From Bacillus sp. AZ43 (GTDB lineage Bacteria; Actinomycetota; Actinomycetes; Mycobacteriales; Geodermatophilaceae): a stretch of DNA of 64,000 nucleotides. Position numbers and translations under genes: made by a program. The stretch spans positions 43,403-107,402 of the forward strand of contig SPQJ01000009.1 in NCBI GenBank assembly GCA_004570425.1, read 5' to 3'. Below, piece by piece: positions 28,245 to 36,087 of this stretch. The first letter of the stretch is position 1, and each line of letters starts with the position of its first letter. The notes below the pieces were generated by a model. That model was not told the origin of the DNA, searched no databases, and was given only the letters and a program-made list of their open reading frames with translations.

Positions 28245-29743
28245 ACGGGTTCTCCCTCCACGATCAGGAGGCGGCAGGTGGGCCGCGCACGCTCCGCCAG
28301 GACGGCGGAGAGCGTCCTGGCCGTGTCCCAGAGCGCGAGGTGGGCGGGCGCCCCGACGCCCAGGGGGCCGGCCGGGTGCTCGGCGCGCACGGCGTGCCAG
28401 CCGCCGTGGGTGGCGGCGTCGAACGCGTCGAAGGGCCGCAGCCCCGAGCCGGGCGTCCGGTGGTCGACCGCGGCGTGCACGCCGCCCCACGGGTCGAGCG
28501 GGGTGACGGGTGCGTCGCTGCCCAGCGCCAGCGCGACGCCGGCGTCGGCGAGGTCGGCGAACGGGTTGGTGGCCAGCGCCCGCTCGAGGCCGAGGCGCTC
28601 GACGTACATGCCGTGGTCCCCGCCCCAGGCGGCGTCGAAGGCGGGCTGGACGCTGGCGACCATCCCCCACGCCCGCATCCGCGCCATCACCTCGTCGTCG
28701 ACCATCTCCAGGTGCTCCAGCCGGTGCCGGCAGGCCCGGACGGCGGCGGCACCCAGCTCGTCCACGACCGCACCCACCGCGTCGAGCACCTGGCGCACCG
28801 CGGCGTCGCCGATCACGTGGAAGCCGGCCTGGACCTGCGCCGCGGTGCACGCCCGGAGGTGGTGGACCAGGGACGCCGACTCGAAGCGCAGGGCGCCGCT
28901 GGTCTCCGGGCGGTCGGCGTACGGCTCGCTCAGCGCGGCGGTGTGCGAGCCGAAGGCGCCGTCGCAGAAGAGGTCTCCCCCGGCGCCGGCCAGGCCGAGC
29001 TCCCGGACGACGTCGAGACCGCCGCGCTCGGCGAGCTCGCCCCAGTAGCCGACGACGGCCGGACCGGGCTCGTCCGCCCCCAGGGCGAGCAGCCCGGCGA
29101 GGTCGTCGGCGCCGGACACCTCGGGGCCGGCCATCTCGTGCAGGCTGCCGATCCCCAGCGCGGCGGCCGCGGCGCGGGTCGCGCGCTGGGCGTCGCGGCG
29201 CTGGTCGGTGCCGACGGCGCCGTAGGCGGCCTGCCGCGCGGCGTGGTGCGCGTCGAGCCGGAGCCGGCCGTCGGCGTCGTAGCCGGGGAGTCCGGCGATC
29301 CCCGGGATCGCGTCGAGCAGCGCCGTCGACACGGTGGCGGAGTGGACGTCCACACGGGCCAGGTAGGCCGGCCGGTCGCCGACCACGGCGTCGAGGTCGT
29401 GCCGGGTCAGGCCGCGCCCCTCGGGCCAGCCGGTCTCGTCCCAGCCGGTGCCGAGCACGATGCCCCTGGGAGTGCGGTCGACGTGGGCGCGGAGTGCGGC
29501 GACGGCGTCGGCAACGCTCGAGCTCGAGTGGAGGTCGAGACCGCTCAGCGCCAGCCCCGTCGCCGTCGCGTGCACGTGGGCGTCCACGAAGGCCGGGGTG
29601 AGCAGGGCACCCTCCCCCACCACCGTGCGGTCCGCGGGCGGCGCGTCGGCGGCGTCGCCCAGCCACGCGACCCGGCGGTCGACGACGAGCAGCGCCCGGC
29701 CGGACCGGTCGCCGACGGTGACGTCGGTGAGGAGCAGGCTCAT
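28241..29743 (-). CDS. YtcJ-like amidohydrolase in the lysine island
   Basis: 500 aa. Metal-dependent amidohydrolase: VDAHVHATATGLALSGLDL (HxH), CDGAFGSHTAALSEPYADRP, GFHVIGDAAVRQVLDAV, CRHRLEHLEMVDDE and LGSDAPVTPLDPW give the expected ligands. Relatives include N-substituted formamide deformylases and uncharacterised YtcJ proteins. It sits between kdd and kamD with 4-bp overlaps on both sides, so it is an integral part of the operon, yet no such enzyme belongs to the classical lysine fermentation route. It occupies the slot where kce might be expected; whether it replaces Kce chemically is unproven and chemically not obvious. Confidence 0.88.
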   Translation of the reverse strand: MSLLLTDVTVGDRSGRALLVVDRRVAWLGDAADAPPADRTVVGEGALLTPAFVDAHVHATATGLALSGLDLHSSSSVADAVAALRAHVDRTPRGIVLGTGWDETGWPEGRGLTRHDLDAVVGDRPAYLARVDVHSATVSTALLDAIPGIAGLPGYDADGRLRLDAHHAARQAAYGAVGTDQRRDAQRATRAAAAALGIGSLHEMAGPEVSGADDLAGLLALGADEPGPAVVGYWGELAERGGLDVVRELGLAGAGGDLFCDGAFGSHTAALSEPYADRPETSGALRFESASLVHHLRACTAAQVQAGFHVIGDAAVRQVLDAVGAVVDELGAAAVRACRHRLEHLEMVDDEVMARMRAWGMVASVQPAFDAAWGGDHGMYVERLGLERALATNPFADLADAGVALALGSDAPVTPLDPWGGVHAAVDHRTPGSGLRPFDAFDAATHGGWHAVRAEHPAGPLGVGAPAHLALWDTARTLSAVLAERARPTCRLLIVEGEPV

Positions 29744-30769
29744 GCCGCGACGCGCGGGTCGACGAGGGCGCGGACGCCGGGGTTCCGGCGGTAGAGCTCC
29801 AGGGCCAGGGCGGCGTGCCCCGGCGTGTAGCCGTTCCCGATCAGCATCGTCACGTCCGCCGCCATCCCCTCCGCGCCCAGGGCCGCCGCCGGGAAGGACG
29901 TGGCCATGGAGAAGAAGATCACGGTGCCCCCGTCCGCCGTCGCCAGGACCGCCCCGTGCTCGGCACGGGGGTACGTCGACGCAGACGACGGTGACGTCGG
30001 CGGGGGTGCCCACGGCGGCGGCCACGGCGAGCGGGTCGGTGGCGTCGGCGACGACGACCCGGTCGGCGAGCCCGGCGGCCCGCAGCGCGGCGGCCTCGGC
30101 CTCGTCGCGGACGAGGCCGGTCAGCTCGGTGGCGCCCGCGGCGCGGGCGGCCGCCAGGGACAGGCAGCCGGACTTGCCGGCGGCCCCGAGCACGGTGACC
30201 GAGCGCGCCCCGCTCCGCTCCACGACGCGCGCGGTCGCGGCCGGGGCGCCGCAGACGTCCAGGAGGGCCAGGGAGACGGGGTCGGGCAGGTCGGCGGGCA
30301 GGGCGGCGGCGATCGACCGGGCGAACAGGACCGCCGTGCCGGCCGCGGGGACCTGCTCGCTGCGGCCGTCCCACGCCGCGAGGCCGTCGGTGATGCGGAG
30401 CGGGGTGAGGGTGAGCGAGACGAGGGTGGCCACCCGCTGCCCGACGGCGAGGCCCAGGGGCGACTCCGGGCCGACGGCGTCGACCACGCCGATCAGCATG
30501 CCGCCGGAGCCGGTCACCGGGTTCTGCATCTTGCCGCGGCCGGCGACGATCTCCAGGACGGTGGCGCGCACCCGGTCGCCGTCGCCCGCGCAGGACTCGG
30601 ACAGCTGGCGGAAGGACGCCGCGTCGAGGTTCAGCCGCTCGACGGCGATGCGCACCTCGTCGGGGCCGATGGCGGGGTCGGCGTCGAGCCGCAGGGCGGC
30701 CTGGGGCAGGGCGCCGCGCGGCTCCAGGACGCGGTGCACCCCGAGGGCCCGCTCGACCGATGCACCCAC
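29740..30769 (-). pseudogene. kdd: L-erythro-3,5-diaminohexanoate dehydrogenase, frameshifted
   Basis: Kdd oxidises 3,5-diaminohexanoate to 3-keto-5-aminohexanoate with NAD(P). From GTG 30769 (GGGAGA 8 nt upstream) the frame reads ALGVHRVLEPRGALPQAA, RLNLDAASFRQL, VTGSGGMLIGVV and VTVLGAAGKSGCLSLAAARA, then TVVCVDVP before drifting into PCRARGG. The missing end, TVIFFSMATSFPAAALGAEG...GNGYTPGHA, continues in another frame from about 29967 to the stop at 29742-29740. Removing one G from the plus-strand run 29967-29971 restores a 342-aa protein, close to the 347 aa I recall for a fusobacterial Kdd. Either a real mutation, a homopolymer sequencing error, or slippage. The stop overlaps the amidohydrolase ATG. 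Confidence 0.88.
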
Positions 30770-30789
30770 TCGACTCTCCCGTCTCACCC

Positions 30790-30841
30790 GTTCGATGCAG
30801 GAGAACCTATCGCGCCGGACACATCGAACCGAAGATTCTCC
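30790..30841. promoter_or_regulatory. Divergent kdd/kamA promoter region with two interleaved inverted repeats
   Basis: GTTCGATG (30790-30797) pairs with CATCGAAC (30822-30829); GGAGAA (30800-30805) pairs with TTCTCC (30836-30841). A minus-strand TAGGTT -10 (30809-30804) would serve the kdd operon, and TAGGCT (30844-30849) would serve kamA. The repeats cover both promoters, so a shared lysine-responsive regulator could act here. The regulator gene is not adjacent. Confidence 0.5.
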
Positions 30842-30882
30842 CGTAGGCTCACCCGTGTTGCGGAGACCTGAGGAGGTGGCCC

Positions 30883-32292
30883 GTGCTCGAGCAGCCCTAC
30901 GAGTACGTCGCACGCGAGCTCGTCGAGCCCGACTGGCGCCGGCTGCCCGGCTTCGCGGACGTCAGCGAGGAGCAGTGGCGCAGCGCCCAGTGGCAGCGGG
31001 TGAACTGCGTGAAGAACGTCCGGCAGCTGCGCGGCGTCTACGGCGACCTGCTGGACGAATCGTTCTACGCCGACGTCGAGGCCGACCAGGCCGGCCGGGC
31101 GACCATGTCGCTGCTGCTGCCGCCGCAGATGCTCAACACGATGGTGCCCGGTGAGGTGCCCTCCACCGCGGCGATGCTGGCCGACCCGGTGCGCCGGTAC
31201 ATGCTGCCCGTCGCGTCCGACCGGCTGCCGGGCGCCGAGGCCAGCCACCCGTACGCCGCGCGCGACTCGCTGCACGAGCACGAGATGTGGGCGGTCGAGG
31301 GCCTCACCCACCGCTACCCCACCAAGGTGCTGGCGGAGCTGCTCTCGACCTGCCCGCAGTACTGCGGCCACTGCACCCGGATGGACCTGGTGGGCAACTC
31401 GACGCCCGCCGTCCCGAAGCTGAAGTTCGAGCTGAAGCCGGTCGACCGCCAGACCGCCATGCTCGACTACCTCCGCCGCACCCCCGGCGTCCGTGACGTC
31501 GTCGTCTCCGGTGGCGACGTCGCCAACCTGCCGTTCAAGAACCTCGAGGCGTTCGTCGCCGGGCTGCTGGAGATCGAGTCGGTCCGCGACATCCGGCTCG
31601 CCTCCAAGGCCCTCATGGGCCTTCCCCAGCACTGGCTGCAGGACGACGTCGTCGAGGGCATGGCCCGGCTGGCGACGACGGCGCGGGAGCGTGGCGTCTC
31701 GCTGGCGGTGCACACGCACGTGAACGCCGCCCAGCAGGTCACCCCGCTGGTGGCCGAGGCCGCGACGGCGATGCTCGCCGCCGGCGTGCGCGACGTCCGC
31801 AACCAGGGCGTCCTGCTGCGCGGCGTCAACGCCACCGCGACGCAGCTGCTGGACCTCTGCTTCGCGCTGCAGGACGGCGCCTCGATCACGCCGTACTACT
31901 TCTACATGTGCGACATGATCCCGTCGGCGGAGCACTGGCGGGTGTCGCTGGCCGAGGCGCAGACGCTGCAGCACGACATCATGGGCTACCTGCCGGGTTT
32001 CGCGACGCCCCGGATCGTGTGCGACGTCCCCTACGTCGGCAAGCGCTGGGTGCACCAGGTCGCCGAGTACGACCGCGAGCGCGGCATCAGCTACTGGACG
32101 AAGAACTACCGGACCGGCATCGAGGCCGGCGACGAGGCGGCGCTCGACCGCCGCTACACCTACTACGACCCGATCGCGACGCTGCCGGAGAGCGGCCGGG
32201 CGTGGTGGGCGCAGCGGGAGTCCGATCCGGTCGCTGCCGAGGTGCGGGCGGCGTCCTCGCGGGCGGCGTCGGCGGCCGACCTGCCGGCCTGA
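30883..32292 (+). CDS. kamA: Lysine 2,3-aminomutase (radical SAM, KamA family)
   Basis: 469 aa. Radical SAM motif CPQYCGHC (Cys157, 161, 164) sits in STCPQYCGHCTRMDLVG, and DVVVSGGDVANLPFKNLE, the long helix-strand pattern and GVLLRGVNATATQLLDLCFALQ match KamA. It converts L-lysine to L-beta-lysine using SAM and PLP. The usual GGGGK PLP segment is replaced by DVPYVGKRWVHQ, where Lys387 probably binds PLP; this looks like an actinobacterial subtype. GTG 30883 has AGGAGG at 6 nt. Divergent from the kdd-kal operon, completing a lysine-degradation island. Confidence 0.92.
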   Translation: MLEQPYEYVARELVEPDWRRLPGFADVSEEQWRSAQWQRVNCVKNVRQLRGVYGDLLDESFYADVEADQAGRATMSLLLPPQMLNTMVPGEVPSTAAMLADPVRRYMLPVASDRLPGAEASHPYAARDSLHEHEMWAVEGLTHRYPTKVLAELLSTCPQYCGHCTRMDLVGNSTPAVPKLKFELKPVDRQTAMLDYLRRTPGVRDVVVSGGDVANLPFKNLEAFVAGLLEIESVRDIRLASKALMGLPQHWLQDDVVEGMARLATTARERGVSLAVHTHVNAAQQVTPLVAEAATAMLAAGVRDVRNQGVLLRGVNATATQLLDLCFALQDGASITPYYFYMCDMIPSAEHWRVSLAEAQTLQHDIMGYLPGFATPRIVCDVPYVGKRWVHQVAEYDRERGISYWTKNYRTGIEAGDEAALDRRYTYYDPIATLPESGRAWWAQRESDPVAAEVRAASSRAASAADLPA

Positions 32293-32300
32293 GCGGGTGT

Positions 32301-32318
32301 CCGGCGGTCCTCCGCCGG
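32301..32318 (+). terminator. Short GC hairpin after kamA
   Basis: CCGGCGG and CCGCCGG form a perfect 7-bp stem around TCCT, 9 bp after the kamA stop and just before the -10 box of the next gene. Probably a weak terminator; no U-tract. Confidence 0.45.
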
Positions 32319-32332
32319 GGTAGTCCCTCCCG

Positions 32333-32863
32333 GTGGAGGCGACCGGTGCGGCACCCGTGCGGACCGAGCGGCTGCTGCTGCGCGCCTGGACGACGTCCCG
32401 GGAGGACCTGGGCCGGCTGGCGGACATCTACGGCCGCGAGGAGATCGCCCGCTGGGTCGGCGGGACGCCGTCGGTTCCGCCCGCGGAGCTCGTGGAGCGC
32501 TGGGCCCGGGTGAGCGCCCTGGACGAGCGGCACGGCTGCTGGGCGATCGAGCGGCCCGACGGCGCGGTCGCCGGCACGGTGCTGTTCAAGCCGCTGCCCA
32601 ACGGCGTCGGCGAGGTCGAGGTGGGCTGGCACCTGCACCCCGACTCGTGGGGGCACGGCTACGCCACGGAGGCCGCCCGCGCGGTGATCGAGCGCGGGTT
32701 CGCCGCCGGGGTGCCGGAGGTCTACGCCGTCGTCCGCCCGGGCAACGAGGCCTCGATGGCGGTCTGCGCCCGGTTGGGCATGGAACCGATCGGGCGCTTC
32801 CGCCGCTGGTACGACGTGGAGCTCGAGACCTTCCGGCTGATGGCGCCCGTCGTCGTGGAATGA
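32333..32863 (+). CDS. GNAT-family N-acetyltransferase (RimJ/RimL type)
   Basis: 176 aa. RTERLLLRAW near the N terminus, GEVEVGWHLHPDSWGHGYATEAARAVIERGF (acetyl-CoA site) and VYAVVRPGNEASMAVCARLGMEPIGRF are typical of the RimJ/RimL branch. Target unknown. A TAGTCC hexamer ends 6 nt before GTG 32333, in keeping with the leaderless spacing, so it probably has its own promoter and is not part of the lysine island. Confidence 0.88.
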   Translation: MEATGAAPVRTERLLLRAWTTSREDLGRLADIYGREEIARWVGGTPSVPPAELVERWARVSALDERHGCWAIERPDGAVAGTVLFKPLPNGVGEVEVGWHLHPDSWGHGYATEAARAVIERGFAAGVPEVYAVVRPGNEASMAVCARLGMEPIGRFRRWYDVELETFRLMAPVVVE

Positions 32864-32921
32864 GGGACCCCGTCCTGCTCACCGTTCGCAGGCTCACGGC
32901 GAGCCCCTGGACGGGGGCTGA

Positions 32922-33779
32922 TCAGCGGCGGAACCGGCGCAGCAGCCGCTTGGCCGGGTGCGGCCGCTCGGCGGTGACCTGCTTGCCGGCCGCCCGCTCC
33001 GAGTCCGTGGTCGCGGCCTCCTCGGGCGTGGGCGCGGTGCCGCCCAGGTGCACCGGCAGCCACCAGCGGTCGTCGTCGCCGGCCGGCTGGTCGGGGTAGC
33101 TGCGCTGCGCCTCGTCGAGGAGCGCCTCCATGGCGATCTTCGTCCGGCGGAGCAGCGACTGCGGCTTCTCCCCCGGCTCGGCGTGCAGCGGCTCGCCGAG
33201 GACCACCGTCACGGGGACGCCCCGCCGCCACTGCACCTTGTGGCCCTTGGTGGCCACCCGCTGGCCGCCCCACACGGCCGCCGGCACGATCGGCACGCCG
33301 GCGTCGACGGCCATGCGGGCCGCCCCGGCCTTGAGCTCCTTCACGGTGAAGCTGCGGCTGATCGTCGCCTCGGGGAAGACGCCGACCACCTCGCCGTCCT
33401 TGAGCGCCCGGACGGCGGACTCGAAGGCGGCGGCCCCGGCCTTCCGGTCGACCGGGATGTGCTGCATGGCCCGCATGAAGGGCCCGGCGAACCAGTGGTC
33501 GAAGACGGCTGCCTTGGCCATGAAGCGCACGAGCCGGTGCTGCGGCAGCGCGCCGAGGCCCAGGAACGTGAAGTCGAAGAAGCTGACGTGGTTGCTGCAG
33601 ATGATCGCGCCGCCGGTGGTGGGCACGTTCTCCGAGCCGCGCACGTCGAAGCGGAAACCGAACAGCTTGAAGACGACCAGGCAGGCCCGGATGACGAACC
33701 GGTAGGGCCGGTCGCGCCGCGGTGGCATCGTGCCGAACAGGTCGCCGCGCACGACGTCGCGCCAGCTCGCGGTGTACAT
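32922..33779 (-). CDS. 1-acyl-sn-glycerol-3-phosphate acyltransferase-like protein
   Basis: 285 aa. NHVSFFD (HX4D), MQHIPVDRKAG and FPEATISRSF are the PlsC motifs, with VPIVPAAVWGGQR after them. The C-terminal 60 residues are polar and basic (AAGKQVTAERPHPAKRLLRRFRR). It would acylate lysophosphatidate or a related acceptor at the membrane. TAGATT lies exactly 6 nt before ATG 33779 on the minus strand, a clean leaderless promoter. This is the second PlsC-type gene in the window (see 18455). Confidence 0.92.
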   Translation of the reverse strand: MYTASWRDVVRGDLFGTMPPRRDRPYRFVIRACLVVFKLFGFRFDVRGSENVPTTGGAIICSNHVSFFDFTFLGLGALPQHRLVRFMAKAAVFDHWFAGPFMRAMQHIPVDRKAGAAAFESAVRALKDGEVVGVFPEATISRSFTVKELKAGAARMAVDAGVPIVPAAVWGGQRVATKGHKVQWRRGVPVTVVLGEPLHAEPGEKPQSLLRRTKIAMEALLDEAQRSYPDQPAGDDDRWWLPVHLGGTAPTPEEAATTDSERAAGKQVTAERPHPAKRLLRRFRR

Positions 33780-33788
33780 GGCCGGAAT

Positions 33789-34964
33789 CTAGCCGGTCGT
33801 CCTGTGCGCCGCCTGTGCGGAGCTGCCCTCACGGCCCGCCGTGGCCTCCACCGCGGCGCGGACGACGGCGGCGAGGTCACCGGTCTCGCGGTGGACCCGG
33901 CGCTGGAGGTCGGCACCGGTCCCCCGCCGCAGCAGGGTGGTCAGGCCGTCGGTGACGCGCCGCTCGTCGCCCGCCTCGGCGAGGGCGGGGCGGATGTGGT
34001 CGAGCAGGTCCCCGATGACGTCCGCCGCCGGCGACGGTGTCCCGGTGAGGGGGTGGACGAGGTGCCCGCCGAGGCCGTCGTGGCCCGCGCGCCAGGCCGC
34101 GACCCGCAGGACGGCGGCAGGGACGTCGGGTGGGTCGTTGCGATCGCGCGCGGCGGTCTCGACCAGGCCGCGGACGACGCCGGCGAGGGTGACGGCGTCG
34201 TCGACGCGCAGGGCGACGTCGGCGGTGCGGACCTCGACGGTGGGCCAGTTCGCCGACAGACGGGCGTCGAAGTAGACCATGCCGGTGTCGAGGACGGTCC
34301 CGGTCGCCAGCACCCGGTCGATGAGCCGGTGGTACTCCGCCGCGTCGGCGAAGACCTCGTTGGGGCCGGCCGACGGCCACCGGTGCCAGGCCTGGGACCG
34401 GAAGCTGGCGTAGCCGGTGTCCTCGCCGCGCCAGAACGGTGAGTTCGCCGTGAGGGCGGTGAGGACCGGGAGCCAGACGCGGATCCGGTTGAGGACGGCG
34501 ATGCCCTCGTCGTCGTCAGCGACGGAGACGTGGACGTGGCATCCGCAGGTGAGCATCTCGCGGGCGGTGAGCCCGAAGGCGTCGAGCATGCGGGCGTAGC
34601 GCTCGCCCTCCGTCGGGATCGGTTCCACCGGCACCGGCGAGGTGGCCAGGGCCACGACGTGGGCGCCGGTGGCGGCGGCCGCGGACTCGGCCCGGGAGCG
34701 CCAGAAGCGCAGCTCGCGATCGACCTCGGCGAGATCGCGGCAGACCGGCGTGCCGAGCTCGAGCTGCTGGGCCTTCAGCTCGGGCATCAGGTGGGCGGCG
34801 GACTCCGCGTCGCCCGCTTCGGCGTGCTCGTGCTCCTCGGGGCTCTCCCCCTCACCGCGGCGAGAGGCGACCTCGAGGGCGTCGGGACCGAGCGGGACGG
34901 GCCGGCCGTCAGCGTCGACCACGAGCAGTTCTTCCTCGACGCCGACGGTGCGCACGATCTCCAT
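33789..34964 (-). CDS. YbdK-family carboxylate-amine ligase (GCS2-like)
   Basis: 391 aa. MEIVRTVGVEEELLVVDADG, ELGTPVCRDLAEVDRELRFWR, MLTCGCHVHVSVADDDEGI and the C-terminal GHDGLGGHLVHPLTG match the YbdK/GCS2 family, which has weak glutamate-cysteine ligase activity in vitro. Actinobacteria of this type use mycothiol rather than glutathione, so the true substrates are probably different. The 257-bp upstream region contains the 16-bp inverted-repeat element. The acyltransferase at 33779 has its own promoter. Confidence 0.9.
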   Translation of the reverse strand: MEIVRTVGVEEELLVVDADGRPVPLGPDALEVASRRGEGESPEEHEHAEAGDAESAAHLMPELKAQQLELGTPVCRDLAEVDRELRFWRSRAESAAAATGAHVVALATSPVPVEPIPTEGERYARMLDAFGLTAREMLTCGCHVHVSVADDDEGIAVLNRIRVWLPVLTALTANSPFWRGEDTGYASFRSQAWHRWPSAGPNEVFADAAEYHRLIDRVLATGTVLDTGMVYFDARLSANWPTVEVRTADVALRVDDAVTLAGVVRGLVETAARDRNDPPDVPAAVLRVAAWRAGHDGLGGHLVHPLTGTPSPAADVIGDLLDHIRPALAEAGDERRVTDGLTTLLRRGTGADLQRRVHRETGDLAAVVRAAVEATAGREGSSAQAAHRTTG

Positions 34965-35029
34965 GATCGGCGGCCGCTCGGGCGCCCGCTCCGTGGGAGC
35001 GGCACGACCACTCCATCGGGGAGGTTCGC

Positions 35030-35209
35030 ACCGTTATCCCCAACAATATTACGGCTGTCACGGGGACTGCGGTCCCCGTACTCCCTGTGGTCACCCTGGC
35101 GCCGCCCCCGCCGATCGCGCGATTGGTGCCACGGCGCCCGGAGGGCGCCGCTCGGTGTCGACGGCAGGTGAGCACGAATTCGGGGCGCATCTTTGTTGGG
35201 GATAACGGT
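35030..35209. repeat. 180-bp element bounded by perfect 16-bp inverted repeats
   Basis: ACCGTTATCCCCAACA at 35030-35045 is repeated exactly in inverse orientation at 35194-35209. Between them is an 8-bp hairpin with a TGCG loop (35060-35079) and no ORF. The right repeat ends at the first base of the TAGTGT -10 box of the gene at 35221; the left repeat points towards the YbdK-type gene, 66 bp before its start. It could be an invertible promoter segment, a small mobile remnant, or paired binding sites. No target-site duplication is visible at the edges. Confidence 0.6.
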
Positions 35210-35220
35210 AGTGTTCGGTC

Positions 35221-36066
35221 ATGCGAGGTGGGTGGCAGCAGCCGCTGCCCGACATGCCGGCACCTCCCCCGGCGCGCTCCTGGCGCCGGCTGGACGCGCC
35301 GCCCGGATACGAGGCGCAGTGGCGCCGCATCGCCGAGGCGGCCCTCGAGCTGGGCCTGGGCCCCGAGCAGCTGGGCGAGACCGGGCTGGAGCCGCTGTCG
35401 GCGGCGCGCGGCTGGAAGCCTGCGACGGTGGCGCTGTACAGCAAGGTCGCTCGCTACGGCGGGATCGCGCTGCCCCGGGTGGCGACGCCGGAGCCCGATC
35501 CCCCGGAGCTGGACCTGCGGCCGCTCACCACCATCCGCGGCGAGGACCCGGAGCACCTGCGGGCGGTGGCGTGGTGCGCGCTGGCACTGGGCTGGCCCGC
35601 GCCCGTGGCCGCGTTCCGGTCGCTGCGCCGGGACCAGGTGCGGGCGACCGCCCGGCGGCTGCTGATCTCCACGGACGACGGTGAGTGGTCGGTGCCGGGC
35701 GCGCTGACCGCCTGGCACGCGTGGGAGGCGGTGCGGGCCCGGTTCCCCGCGTTGGCGGCGAGCCCGTGGGTGCTGCCGGCGCTCCGGCGCGGCCCGGGGC
35801 TGGACTCCACCGTCGGCGGTCGGCTGTCGAACCAGGCGCTGCAGACCACCTTCGCGAAGCACGCGGGCCGCACGGCGAAGCACCTGCGGGCGACCGCGGG
35901 GCCCTCACGCCGGGAGCACGCCGAGGAACTGGCGCTCGCCTACCGGGAGCTGTCGTACGACTCCTACCGTCGTCTGGCCCTGGCCGCGGGTGCGCCGCCG
36001 GTGTCCCCGCGCGGTGTGGTCCGCGCGGCCCGCGCCACCGCGCGGTCGTCCCGCCTGGCCGGCTGA
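35221..36066 (+). CDS. Unrecognised protein, faintly tyrosine-recombinase-like
   Basis: 281 aa, basic, no signal peptide or membrane segment. I do not recognise the family with confidence. The layout AVAWCALALGWPAPVAAFRSLRRDQVR, then LSNQALQTTFAKHAGRTAKHLRATAG, then AYRELSYDSYRRLAL resembles the helical catalytic core of phage-type integrases (RxxE region, HxLRHT box, GHxxxxxTxxxY end), but the catalytic Arg/His/Tyr set is not convincingly present. It may be an inactive relative used as a DNA-binding protein. TAGTGT 6 nt before the ATG predicts a leaderless mRNA, and the -10 abuts an inverted copy of the 16-bp motif. Confidence 0.45.
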   Translation: MRGGWQQPLPDMPAPPPARSWRRLDAPPGYEAQWRRIAEAALELGLGPEQLGETGLEPLSAARGWKPATVALYSKVARYGGIALPRVATPEPDPPELDLRPLTTIRGEDPEHLRAVAWCALALGWPAPVAAFRSLRRDQVRATARRLLISTDDGEWSVPGALTAWHAWEAVRARFPALAASPWVLPALRRGPGLDSTVGGRLSNQALQTTFAKHAGRTAKHLRATAGPSRREHAEELALAYRELSYDSYRRLALAAGAPPVSPRGVVRAARATARSSRLAG

Positions 36067-36087
36067 CCGGCCCTGCGGAGCTCCGGG

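Noticed and set aside
29740..29922. Stand-alone 60-aa protein
   Set aside because: It is the C-terminal end of Kdd, separated by a frameshift.
35030..35209. Insertion sequence or MITE
   Set aside because: Inverted ends are present, but there is no target duplication, no transposase and only one full copy; kept as an unexplained inverted-repeat element.
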